Shown here one piece after another: positions 44,284 through 52,916 of a DNA stretch of 64,000 bases. Under the pieces are notes generated by a model, which was not told the DNA's origin, made no database searches, and saw only the letters and a program-made list of their open reading frames with translations. How positions within the stretch are numbered: the stretch's first letter is position 1; each line of letters opens with the position of its first letter. The stretch spans positions 186,001 to 250,000 of the forward strand of contig NZ_QFOB01000006.1 of the NCBI RefSeq assembly GCF_003248515.1, given 5' to 3'. This DNA comes from Sphingomonas sp. Lineage in GTDB: Bacteria; Pseudomonadota; Alphaproteobacteria; Sphingomonadales; Sphingomonadaceae. Both the position numbers and the translations under genes were made by a program.

Positions 44284-45627
44284 ATGAACGACCCCGCGCA
44301 CGGGAAAAACCTTTCCGAAGCCGCGCCCCGCAGGCGCCGCGCCGTCGATCGTATCTCGATCGTCGCGCGTCGACACGGCCCCACCTCCCCGGTTTGGCGC
44401 AAGCGCGCGGCGATCCTGTCCGGCGCGGTTGCGCTCGGGCTGTTGGCGCTGCTGTTCGCGGCAGGCGCCGATCATGCGAGCGATCTGTTCCTCGCCTTCG
44501 CCCGGCGCTGGCCGTGGGCACCGCTGATCGTCACGCCGGCCGCCTTCGCCCTGCTCGCCTGGCTCACCCGCCGGATCGCGCCCGATGCGCGCGGCTCGGG
44601 CATCCCGCAGATCATGGCGGCGCGGCTGGATCCGGAGGCCGCGATGGGATCGCTCGCCAGCGCGCGCACGGCGATCGTCAAATTCGGGCTCACGCTCTCC
44701 GCGCTGCTCGCCGGCGCGTCCGTCGGCCGCGAAGGCCCGACCGTGCAGATATCCGCGACGATCATGGCCTATGCCCACCGCCTGTTTCGCGTGCCGGTGA
44801 CGGCATCGGTGATGGTGGCCGGGGGCGCCGCCGGCGTGGCCGCCGCCTTCAACACGCCGCTCGCCGGCGTCACCTTCGCGATCGAGGAACTCGCCTCCGC
44901 CTATGAGCAGAAGATGACGATGCTCGTCATGACGGCGGTGCTGATCTCCGGCATGGTCAGCCTGGGGCTGGCCGGCGACTATGTCTATTTCGGCGCGATG
45001 ATCGACGTGCTCACCGTGCGGCAGGCGCTGCCGCTGGTGCCCGTGGCCGGAATCCTCGGCGGGCTTGCAGGCGGCCTCTTCTCGAAGCTGATGCTGGCCT
45101 TCGCCACCTCCGATGCGCCGCTCCTCGCCGCGCTGCGCCGGCGGCCGGTGGCGCTTGCGGCCGGTGCCGGCCTCGTCGTGGCGCTAGTCGGCTGCGCGAC
45201 GGGCATGACATGGGGCACCAGCTATGAGCCCGCGCGCCTCATCATCACCGGCGCCAGCGCCCCCTGGTGGTTCGGCCCCGCCAAATTCTGCGCGACGCTG
45301 GCGACGGCGGTGTCCGGGCTTCCGGGCGGCATCTTCGCGCCGTCGCTGGCGGTGGGCGCCGGGCTGGGGGATCTGCTGCGGCTGGCCTTTCCCGCCATGG
45401 GGCTCGGCGCGGTCGCACTGCTGGGCATGACCGGCTATTTCACGGGCGTCGTCCGCGCGCCGCTCACGGCGGTGGTCATCATCTCGGAAGCCACCGCCAG
45501 CCGCGGCCTTCTGCTCCCCCTCCTCGCCACCGCCCTGATCGCGGATTGGGTGGCCGGTCTCGTCTCGCGCGAGCGCCTCTATCACGGCCTGTCCCGCGCC
45601 TTCATGGGAAAGGCGGAAAAGGGCTGA
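44284..45627 (+). CDS. ClC-family chloride channel / transporter
   Basis: 447-residue membrane protein. The three selectivity motifs are present: GSGIPQ (about 105-110), GREGPT (about 148-153) and GIFAPSLAVG (about 355-364). There are no CBS or RCK domains. A Glu at GREGP, the gating glutamate, is kept. The ATG at 44284 is used. Whether it is a channel or a chloride/proton exchanger cannot be decided from motifs alone. Confidence 0.9.
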   Translation: MNDPAHGKNLSEAAPRRRRAVDRISIVARRHGPTSPVWRKRAAILSGAVALGLLALLFAAGADHASDLFLAFARRWPWAPLIVTPAAFALLAWLTRRIAPDARGSGIPQIMAARLDPEAAMGSLASARTAIVKFGLTLSALLAGASVGREGPTVQISATIMAYAHRLFRVPVTASVMVAGGAAGVAAAFNTPLAGVTFAIEELASAYEQKMTMLVMTAVLISGMVSLGLAGDYVYFGAMIDVLTVRQALPLVPVAGILGGLAGGLFSKLMLAFATSDAPLLAALRRRPVALAAGAGLVVALVGCATGMTWGTSYEPARLIITGASAPWWFGPAKFCATLATAVSGLPGGIFAPSLAVGAGLGDLLRLAFPAMGLGAVALLGMTGYFTGVVRAPLTAVVIISEATASRGLLLPLLATALIADWVAGLVSRERLYHGLSRAFMGKAEKG

Positions 45628-45672
45628 CCGGAGGCTGGCGGCTTGGGGTAGAAAGCGGACGAACGCGAAGGT

Positions 45673-45999
45673 ATGACTTGCCCTATGGCAGCCACCCTCG
45701 GCCCTTGGTCGAAAGACGAACTGATCGAAAGCTGGCGAGCAGCGCGCCGCATGACGCGGGATGGCTACGGACGCTGGTTGCTGTTGATCAAAGAACTTCG
45801 CGTTCAGCACGGCGTCAGCATCATCGAGGCGGAGCGGATTGCGCTCTCCAATCCTCACCGTCGGAAGTGGGTAGAAAAACAGATCAACACGCATCAGGAA
45901 TGCCGTAAGAAGGCACTGTCTCACGTTCGGCACCACGGCAAAGACGCACTGGTTGATCGCGAGGGCGAGACTTTTAAGTTCACGATCAACGTCCGCTAG
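45673..45999 (+). CDS. Hypothetical protein
   Basis: 108-residue soluble protein, mainly helical and basic (RRMTRDGYGRWLLLIKEL, NPHRRKWVEKQINTHQECRKK). No family recognised. Base composition is less GC-rich than its neighbours, so it may be a recent arrival. The ATG at 45673 has AAGG close before it; ATG 45685 is an alternative. Confidence 0.5.
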   Translation: MTCPMAATLGPWSKDELIESWRAARRMTRDGYGRWLLLIKELRVQHGVSIIEAERIALSNPHRRKWVEKQINTHQECRKKALSHVRHHGKDALVDREGETFKFTINVR

Positions 46000-46023
46000 C
46001 GGACCGATAACCATCATCGGCGA

Positions 46024-46680
46024 TCAGACCCCCAGCGCCATCGCCTCCGCGAACACCGCCTCCAACATCTCCGCCGTCAGCACGCCGGTATTCTGGTTGT
46101 AGCGCGAACAGTGATAGCTATCGAGGATCACCAGCCCGGATGGCAGCCGGTGCGCATGGCCATGGCCGAACGGCGCCTTGGGCAGCCGCCCGCCGAGCGC
46201 CTTCACCGCCGACTGGTGCGCGATCTGCCCCAGAGCGACCACGACGCGCAGATTGGGGAGATCCTCCAGCCCGCGCTCCAGAAAAGGGCGGCAGGTGCGG
46301 ATTTCCTCGGGTGTCGGCCTGTTCTGCGGCGGCAGGCAGCGCACGGCATTGACGATCATCGCGCCGTGCAGCGTCAGCCCGTCATCCGCGCGTTCCAGAT
46401 AATCGCCGCGCGCCAGCCCCAGCTTCAGCAGCGTGCGATAGAGCAGCGTTCCGGAAAGATCGCCGGTGAAGGGCCGTCCCGTCCTGTTCGCGCCCTTCAT
46501 GCCGGGCGCGAGGCCGATGATCGCAAGCCACGCCCCGGGATCGCCGAAGGCCGCGACCGGCGCATTGTGCCAATCCGGATGCGCCGCCCTCTGCTCCTCC
46601 CGGAACGCCGCGAGACGCGGGCAGAGCGGGCAATCGCGCGACGGCGCCGAATGCGGATCGGAAGGAGAAAGCGCGTCCAT
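46024..46680 (-). CDS. Uracil-DNA glycosylase, family 5 (UdgB) type with iron-sulfur cluster
   Basis: DNA repair enzyme removing uracil, and in this family also other deaminated bases, 218 residues. An iron-sulfur Cys pair CPLC (about 17-20) and later Cys in VNAVRCLPP and IRTCRPF are present. Motif 1 reads GLAPGMKGANRTGRPFTG, typical of family 5, and motif 2 is YHCSRYNQNTG where a His is expected. ATG 46680 follows GGGAGGGG. Confidence 0.86.
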   Translation of the reverse strand: MDALSPSDPHSAPSRDCPLCPRLAAFREEQRAAHPDWHNAPVAAFGDPGAWLAIIGLAPGMKGANRTGRPFTGDLSGTLLYRTLLKLGLARGDYLERADDGLTLHGAMIVNAVRCLPPQNRPTPEEIRTCRPFLERGLEDLPNLRVVVALGQIAHQSAVKALGGRLPKAPFGHGHAHRLPSGLVILDSYHCSRYNQNTGVLTAEMLEAVFAEAMALGV

Positions 46681-46825
46681 CCCCTCCCGCTAGCGCGGGC
46701 GGGCCGCCGCGGCCACATCCGCGCCTTGCGAGGACGCCGGAGCGGCGACGCGCGATGAGAAATAGAAGCATCAAGGCGGGAAAAGAAATGTGGAGCCCGG
46801 CCCGGTTCGCCTCTACCCGGCCCGG

Positions 46826-47314
46826 ATGCATCTCTACGCGATCGCCTTGGGCTCGAACCGCCGCCACGGCCGCTTCGGCACGCCGGAGGCGATCGTCCGG
46901 GCGGCCGCGCTGTCGCTCGGCGGCGATATCCGGCTGATCGCGCTTTCGCCCCTGTTCGCCACCGCCGCCATGGGCGATCGCGGCCGCCGTTTCGCCAATG
47001 CCGCCGCCACGATCGAGACGGCGCTCACGCCCCCCGCCCTGCTCGCCCGGCTGAAGCAGGTGGAGCGCGCCTTCGGGCGCCGCCGTGGCAAGCGCTGGGG
47101 CGCGCGCGTGCTGGATCTGGATATCCTGCTCTGGTCGGGCGGGCGCTGGCGCTCGCATCATCCCCGCCTCACCGTTCCGCATCGGGCGCTGGCCGAGCGC
47201 CGTTTCGTGCTCGATCCCCTGGTGCGCGTGGCACCCCGCTGGCGGCTGGCCGGCACCGCACGCACCGTGGCCCATGCCCACGCCCGGTTGACCAGACCCT
47301 CCCGCGTCCCGTAG
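46826..47314 (+). CDS. folK: 6-hydroxymethyl-7,8-dihydropterin pyrophosphokinase FolK
   Basis: Transfers pyrophosphate to HMDP in folate synthesis, 162 residues. It begins LYAIALGSNRR and has the family signature KRWGARVLDLDILLWSG (about 90-106) with the magnesium-binding DLD, followed by VPHRALAERRFVLDPL. The ATG at 46826 is chosen over GTG 46790. The N-terminal third is somewhat diverged. tRNA-Lys follows 12 bases after the stop. Confidence 0.9.
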   Translation: MHLYAIALGSNRRHGRFGTPEAIVRAAALSLGGDIRLIALSPLFATAAMGDRGRRFANAAATIETALTPPALLARLKQVERAFGRRRGKRWGARVLDLDILLWSGGRWRSHHPRLTVPHRALAERRFVLDPLVRVAPRWRLAGTARTVAHAHARLTRPSRVP

Positions 47315-47326
47315 GGGCGGCGCGTT

Positions 47327-47402
47327 GGGTCCGTAGCTCAGTCGGTAGAGCAAGCGACTTTTAATCGAGAGGTCATGGGTTCGAATCCCATCGGACCCAC
47401 CA
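47327..47402 (+). tRNA. tRNA-Lys (anticodon UUU)
   Basis: 76-base cloverleaf with encoded CCA. Acceptor stem GGGTCCG / CGGACCC, D arm GCTC...GAGC, anticodon TTT at 47360-47362 in loop CTTTTAA, T arm ATGGG TTCGAAT CCCAT. The anticodon stem is odd: only three Watson-Crick pairs next to the loop, with A27-G43 and G28-A42 opposed at the outer end. Confidence 0.93.
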
Positions 47403-47483
47403 TCCTCTCCCTCCACTTTCCCTTCTTCCCCGATTGGGCAGGCGCCTTCCCGTCGTCCCTTTCCTGCGTGTAGGGCCGCGCCG

Positions 47484-48788
47484 ATGTCCACCTCGTCTCT
47501 CCGCAGCCTCGGGCTGGATTTCGGCACGACCAATTCGGTCGTCGCGATGTCCAGCGGGGGCGAATCCCGCATGGTGATGCTCGATGCGCCCGGCGGTGCC
47601 GACGCCACCTTCCGCTCCGCGCTCTGTTTCTGGGAGGATGATGCCGTGCGCGGCGGGATCGCGTCCGAGGCCGGACCCTGGGCGATCGCCGAATATGCGG
47701 AATATCCGCAGGGTTGCCGCTTTCTCCAGTCGTTCAAGTCGGTTGCCGCCAACGCCAGCTTCGAACATGCCACCATCTTCCAGAAGCGCATGGCCTTCGA
47801 GGATCTCGGCCGCCTGTTCCTCGAAAGGCTTGCCGCGCGCGCCGGCGGTGCCTTAGCGGGCGTTGGTCGGATCGTGGTCGGCCGGCCGATCGAATATGCG
47901 GGCCATCGGCCGGACGAGGCGCTCGCGCGGCGGCGCTACGATGCGATGTTCCGCGCGATCGGCGCGGAAATCCATTATGTCTATGAGCCGCTGGGTGCCG
48001 CCTTCAGCTATGCTGCGCAGCTTTCCGATCCGGCGACGATTCTGGTGGCGGATTTCGGCGGCGGCACCAGCGATTTCTCGGTCGTTCGGGTGGAGGCGCC
48101 GGGCGCCGCGCGCCGGTGCGTGCCGCTGGGCCAGGCGGGCGTGGGCATTGCCGGCGATCAGTTCGATTACCGGATCATGGATCATCTGGTCACGCCGCTG
48201 CTCGGCAAGGGCGGCGCCTATCGATCGTTCGACAAGGTGCTGGAAATACCGGCCGGCTATTTCACCGATCTGGGGGATTGGTCGCGCCTCGCCCTGATGC
48301 GCAATCGGCGCACGCTGGCCGAACTGGAAAAGCTCCAGCGCAACGCGCTCGATCCGGAGGCGATCGGCCGGATGATCGCCGTGATCGAGGAGGAGCAGGG
48401 CTTCGCCCTCTATCGCGCCGTGGGCCAGGTGAAGCGCGATCTTTCCGCATCGGAAGAGGCGCATTTCCATTTCGCGGGCGCCGGCCTCGCGATCGAGGCG
48501 GATGTGCGGCGCGAGACGTTCGAACAGTGGATCGCGCCCGATATCGCCCGGATCGAAGCGGCGGTGGATCGCGCCCTCGCGGCCGCGCGCACATCGCCGG
48601 ACGCGATCGATCGCGTGTTCCTGACGGGCGGCTCCTCGCTCATGCCGCGCATCCGCCGGATCTTCGTCGATCGCTTCGGCGAGGGGCGCATCGCCAGCGG
48701 CGGCGAATTCACCTCGATCGCCCACGGCCTGGCGATGATCGCCGAACAGGAAGACCTCGCCGCCTGGACGAACGTCGCGCGGGCCTGA
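47484..48788 (+). CDS. Hsp70 family protein, YegD-like, lacking a substrate-binding domain
   Basis: 434-residue protein with the actin-like ATPase fold of Hsp70: phosphate-1 LGLDFGTTNSVVAM (about 9-22), the second loop ILVADFGGGTSDFSVV (about 186-201) and the adenosine loop VFLTGGSSLMPRI (about 380). The peptide-binding beta domain and lid of DnaK are missing, as in YegD-type proteins. It stands alone before the cytochrome operon, which is on the other strand. Role unknown; a chaperone-like or regulatory ATPase is the safest guess. Confidence 0.85.
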   Translation: MSTSSLRSLGLDFGTTNSVVAMSSGGESRMVMLDAPGGADATFRSALCFWEDDAVRGGIASEAGPWAIAEYAEYPQGCRFLQSFKSVAANASFEHATIFQKRMAFEDLGRLFLERLAARAGGALAGVGRIVVGRPIEYAGHRPDEALARRRYDAMFRAIGAEIHYVYEPLGAAFSYAAQLSDPATILVADFGGGTSDFSVVRVEAPGAARRCVPLGQAGVGIAGDQFDYRIMDHLVTPLLGKGGAYRSFDKVLEIPAGYFTDLGDWSRLALMRNRRTLAELEKLQRNALDPEAIGRMIAVIEEEQGFALYRAVGQVKRDLSASEEAHFHFAGAGLAIEADVRRETFEQWIAPDIARIEAAVDRALAAARTSPDAIDRVFLTGGSSLMPRIRRIFVDRFGEGRIASGGEFTSIAHGLAMIAEQEDLAAWTNVARA

Positions 48789-48908
48789 TCCGCGCGCCCG
48801 GTCGTTCGAGCCGGGCAGATCGAGGCGGCGCCGTGCTCGTCGTGCCTGTCACATCGCCGGGCGGGGAACAGCGCCGCCTGATCCTCCGGCGCCGGCCAGC
48901 GCGACGCT

Positions 48909-51900
48909 TCAGCGCGCCGCCGCCCAGTCCTTCAGGTCGGCCTCGTCCATCACCTTCCATGGCACGCCGCGCTTGTTGAGGAACAGATGCTCCATCTCGG
49001 CGCGCGTGAAGGGGCGCGATCCGACGCGGCCGAACACCGCGATCTGGCCGCCCGTCTCGTCCACCGCGCGATCACGATCGAGGCCACGCGAAAGCGCGCG
49101 GGCAGGCGCCGGCGTGCGCGCCCAGGCGATCAGTTCCGGCTTGGGCGCGGGCGAGAAGCCGTAGAAATTGGGCTGGCTCGCAGGCGACGTGAGCTGGATC
49201 ACCTTCAGGCCCGCCCGGCCATCCGCCACATAGGCGAAGAGCGAGGCGTTGGTGGCGCCGATCACCACATCCGAAGCGTCCGTCATCTGACCGCCGAACG
49301 TTTCCTTCGCATAGACTTTCGGCGCCTCGGGATTGGTGACGTTCACGATCACCAGCCCGTCCGCCCCGGCCGCGACATAAGCGTAGGTGCGCGCCACATA
49401 GAGGCGGCGTGCATCGGCCAGCGGCACGATCGCGGGCAGCAGCTTCGGCGCCGTCAGCTTCGTCACGTCCAGCACGCGCAGTCCCTCGGCGGTGGTCACC
49501 CAGAGATAGCGGAACTGGATCGCGCTCGCCCGCGCATCCTTCAGCGGCACGGTCGCGGCGAGCTTCGGGCGCAGCGGATCGGCCAGATCCACCACGACAA
49601 GGCCCACATCCGCCGTGATATAGGCGATATGGCCGGCCAGCTGGATGTGGCGCGCGCCGGCCAGCACATTGCCCTCGTTCCACGTCACGGTGCGCTTCAG
49701 GAAATTGTTGCGCGGCTCGCCATCGGCCAGCGTATCGACGTTGACGAGGATCAGGCCCTCCTTCGCATCCGTCACCACCGCATAATGGTAGATCGGATCG
49801 AACGCCTGCTCCTGGTTCATCTGGCGCATCGCCGCCGTATTGCGCAGCGGGTTGATCGGCTGGTTGGTCGGCAGCGCCATGCAGGTGGCGTTGTTGGATT
49901 TCACATGATCGCGCTGGCCGAGCGGAGAGAAGGGCGCAGTGGTGATCCGATCGGAGAAGCCCTTGTTGGCGACGGATGCCACGTCATAGGCGCGGAAGCC
50001 GCCCTTCCCTTCGGCCACGAACAGATATTCGCCGCGCAGCTGGACGCAGGATGCGCTGCCGCCCGTCTTCTGGACGATGTTGCGGAAGCTCTCGACCGGA
50101 TTGGTCTCGCCCGAAACCTTCTTGTCGAAGGTCGTGCCCCGGTTCCAGTTGACCAGCTCGCGCTTGTTGCGATCGACATGCAGCTTGTACCAGTCCGGAT
50201 AGGCATAACGCTGCAGGTAGGATCCGATCACGGCCTGCGGTTCCTGCCACTCGGTCACGCGCACGGCCTCCACGCCGCTTTCCAGACCCAGCCAGGCATT
50301 GAGGCCGACGAAATTCACGCTGCCCGTGCCCGTCAGCATCAGCTGCGCCATGATCGCATTATTGTCGTTCGCGGCGGAAAGATGGCAGTCCGAGCAGGTC
50401 TTGGTCTCGGTCTTGCGCACGGTGTGCGGGAAATGCGGCGCGAAGGCCTGGGACGAGAAGCCGATCGAGGAGATGGGCGGCTGCTGCACATAGATGCGCT
50501 CGCGATTGATGTTCGTCGACGACAGCACCAGCGCCGATGTGGAGCGGACCGGCGCGATCTGGTTGCCCTTGGTCGTCATGTGGATTCCGAGCTGGAACAT
50601 GTCCTCGCGCGCCACCTGCGGGTTATAGGTCGCGAAGTTGCGCGTTTCCTCGTCGCCCTTGAAGTGATGCTCGCGCGTCTTCCAGTTGGCCTCGATCGGC
50701 AGGTGGCAGCCGCCGCACGACGTCGTCCATGAAAGGTGGCAGGTGAAGCAGGCCATCTTGTTGGGATCGTGCGCGCGGGCATCCGGCGCGATGCCGGGGC
50801 CGAAGGCAAAACGGCCCGTTTCCACGCCATCCTTGCCCATCAGCTTGGCGCGCGCGGCCTTGGCATTGAATTCCGGCAGGCTCCGGTCGACCGAATTCTT
50901 CACCAGCGACACGCGCCATTCCAGCTTGGGATCGACGATCGATCGCTGGATCAGCACGCGCTCGCCGGCGGCACCCGTCGTCCATTCGAAGCGGCGGCGG
51001 CCATCGCCGTTGCGCAGCACGGTCAGGTCGTTGCCGCCCGGCCGGGCTGCGGGGCCGCTCGTCTTCAGCGTCGGGAAGGCATCCGCCGTGCCGTGGCAGT
51101 CCTTGCAGCCGATCTCCACGGCATTGGCCACCTCGCCATAGATCAGGCCATTGCCGTGGCTGTCCTGCGCGAAATGACAATCGGCGCATTGCAGCCCCTT
51201 TTCAGCATGAATGTCCATCAGGTGGACGGCCTTGCCCTTCTGTTCGCCCACCGGCGCGAAATCGGGCATGCCCTTCTTGCTGAATTTCTCGGCATCGTCG
51301 GGCGACACGATCTTGCCATCCGCATCCAGCAGATTGCCTTCGCGATCGCGCTTGAAGATGCCGCGGAAATTCCAGCCATGGCCGTGATAGTCGGCGAACT
51401 GCGTGTCCTTCGCCGCCGGGTTCACGTCATCATAGACGCGGCGCAGGAAATCCACGTCGCTCCACTTGCCGCGCGGGGATGCGGCCTCGGGGTTGCGCTC
51501 CTCCACTTCGCGCGTCTCGGCAGCGGTCGGATATTTCTGCTTCTCCGGCCACATCAGGGGCGCGTCGGACTCGTAATCCCACATCGTGTAGCCGAGGTAG
51601 GAATTCAGGAAGATGTTCGGCTGGTGCATGTGGCAGTTCATGCACTGGGCGGTCGGGATGGCGCGCGTGAAGGCGTGCTCGATCGGATGCCCCCGCTCCT
51701 TTTCGTCCAGCACGGGATGGCCGGCCGGCTTGTCGTGGCCGCCATGCAGATCGGCTGCGGCGCGCTCCATCAGGTTCGCGATCGTCGGGTCCTTGGTCCC
51801 CGTCTGCCCGTCGCGGCCATAGCTCGCCCAGATCAGGCTGTGCTTGGGATCGCGATCATTGGCGTAGACGACGTGGCAGCCCGCGCAGCCCGAATTGCGA

Positions 51901-52916
51901 TAGTCGCCGGGCTGGTCATTCGTGCCCATGAACCACATGAAGGGATCGTTGAGGCGCGTCTTGTGGATGTTCAGCACCGGAATCGCGACGCGAAGGCCCG
52001 TGCCCGGCCCGCGATTGGATTGCTTCAGCTCCGGTCGGCCATTTTCGTCGAGCCGCTGGATGTTGCCCGAGGGATTGGGCAGGCCGATCTCGGCGAACTG
52101 GCTGCCGATCGTGCGGCCGCCGCGCTCGAACACGCGGAAGATGTCGCCCGGCGGCGTCACCTGCCAAGTCGGCAGCGGATACAGCAGCGGCAGCGCGCCG
52201 CGCGCCGCCTGCTGCGGCGTCACCGTGCCCGGCGGCGTGCCGGGAGACAGCAGCTTCGCAGGCTCGCCGGTCTTCGTATAGGCCTCGCCGGTGATGTAAT
52301 TCTTGTAGGGCAGGATGCCGTTATTATAGGCGGCTCCGCCCCAGAGCATCGCGCCCGTCGACATCAGCGATCGTTCGGCCGCCTCGATCACCTCCAGATG
52401 GCATGCCCCGCACGCCGCCCGCGCGACGCGATAGTCTGATGGGTTCACGAAGCGGATATATTCGGGCGCCTCGCGGTTCAGCAGCGTGTAGCTACGCTTG
52501 GGATTGGCGGATTTTGGCCAACCCCAGCTTTCCGGGAAACGCGGCAGCACATGCGCCTTGTCGCGCGCGGCGACATAAACGGGATCGTCGGGCTTCAGCC
52601 CCGCGCCCACGCGGATCGCGGGATCGCCGCCATGGCAATCGGTGCAGCCCAGCACCACCGCTTCCGATTTGTGCATCGTCAGCGCGTCGCTCGCCGAATG
52701 GCAGTCCACGCAGCCTTCGGATTTGGCGTGCGCCTCGTCCTTCGTCTGGTTCTGCGGCGCCGGAGGCGTCACCGCATAGGTATAGACATGCGGCTTCTCA
52801 TTCTCGGACGCGGCTGATCGCGTCGCCGGCAGCAGTGCGGCGAAGGCGAGCAGAAGCGCGGCCAGCCCGAGCCATTTCCCGTCACGCCGGAAGAAGGAGG
52901 AAAGCAGCCTCCGCAT
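48909..52916 (-). CDS. Decaheme c-type cytochrome fused to an LVIVD-repeat beta-propeller
   Basis: 1335-residue exported electron-transfer protein. An N-terminal signal or anchor (about 15-35) is followed by ten CxxCH heme sites at about 69, 91, 169, 344, 425, 577, 604, 723, 734 and 841 (first Cys). The C-terminal part (about 970-1290) lacks hemes and carries LVIVD-type propeller repeats such as LVVVDLADPLRPKLAATVP, LRVLDVTKLTAPKLLPA and LVIVNVTNPEAPKVYAK. Surface-exposed LVIVD propellers occur in bacterial cell-surface proteins. The ATG at 52916 overlaps the barrel gene's stop by one base; the open frame upstream is a shadow. Last of four coupled genes. Substrate or partner unknown; an outer or surface electron terminal is inferred. 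Confidence 0.85.
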   Translation of the reverse strand: MRRLLSSFFRRDGKWLGLAALLLAFAALLPATRSAASENEKPHVYTYAVTPPAPQNQTKDEAHAKSEGCVDCHSASDALTMHKSEAVVLGCTDCHGGDPAIRVGAGLKPDDPVYVAARDKAHVLPRFPESWGWPKSANPKRSYTLLNREAPEYIRFVNPSDYRVARAACGACHLEVIEAAERSLMSTGAMLWGGAAYNNGILPYKNYITGEAYTKTGEPAKLLSPGTPPGTVTPQQAARGALPLLYPLPTWQVTPPGDIFRVFERGGRTIGSQFAEIGLPNPSGNIQRLDENGRPELKQSNRGPGTGLRVAIPVLNIHKTRLNDPFMWFMGTNDQPGDYRNSGCAGCHVVYANDRDPKHSLIWASYGRDGQTGTKDPTIANLMERAAADLHGGHDKPAGHPVLDEKERGHPIEHAFTRAIPTAQCMNCHMHQPNIFLNSYLGYTMWDYESDAPLMWPEKQKYPTAAETREVEERNPEAASPRGKWSDVDFLRRVYDDVNPAAKDTQFADYHGHGWNFRGIFKRDREGNLLDADGKIVSPDDAEKFSKKGMPDFAPVGEQKGKAVHLMDIHAEKGLQCADCHFAQDSHGNGLIYGEVANAVEIGCKDCHGTADAFPTLKTSGPAARPGGNDLTVLRNGDGRRRFEWTTGAAGERVLIQRSIVDPKLEWRVSLVKNSVDRSLPEFNAKAARAKLMGKDGVETGRFAFGPGIAPDARAHDPNKMACFTCHLSWTTSCGGCHLPIEANWKTREHHFKGDEETRNFATYNPQVAREDMFQLGIHMTTKGNQIAPVRSTSALVLSSTNINRERIYVQQPPISSIGFSSQAFAPHFPHTVRKTETKTCSDCHLSAANDNNAIMAQLMLTGTGSVNFVGLNAWLGLESGVEAVRVTEWQEPQAVIGSYLQRYAYPDWYKLHVDRNKRELVNWNRGTTFDKKVSGETNPVESFRNIVQKTGGSASCVQLRGEYLFVAEGKGGFRAYDVASVANKGFSDRITTAPFSPLGQRDHVKSNNATCMALPTNQPINPLRNTAAMRQMNQEQAFDPIYHYAVVTDAKEGLILVNVDTLADGEPRNNFLKRTVTWNEGNVLAGARHIQLAGHIAYITADVGLVVVDLADPLRPKLAATVPLKDARASAIQFRYLWVTTAEGLRVLDVTKLTAPKLLPAIVPLADARRLYVARTYAYVAAGADGLVIVNVTNPEAPKVYAKETFGGQMTDASDVVIGATNASLFAYVADGRAGLKVIQLTSPASQPNFYGFSPAPKPELIAWARTPAPARALSRGLDRDRAVDETGGQIAVFGRVGSRPFTRAEMEHLFLNKRGVPWKVMDEADLKDWAAAR

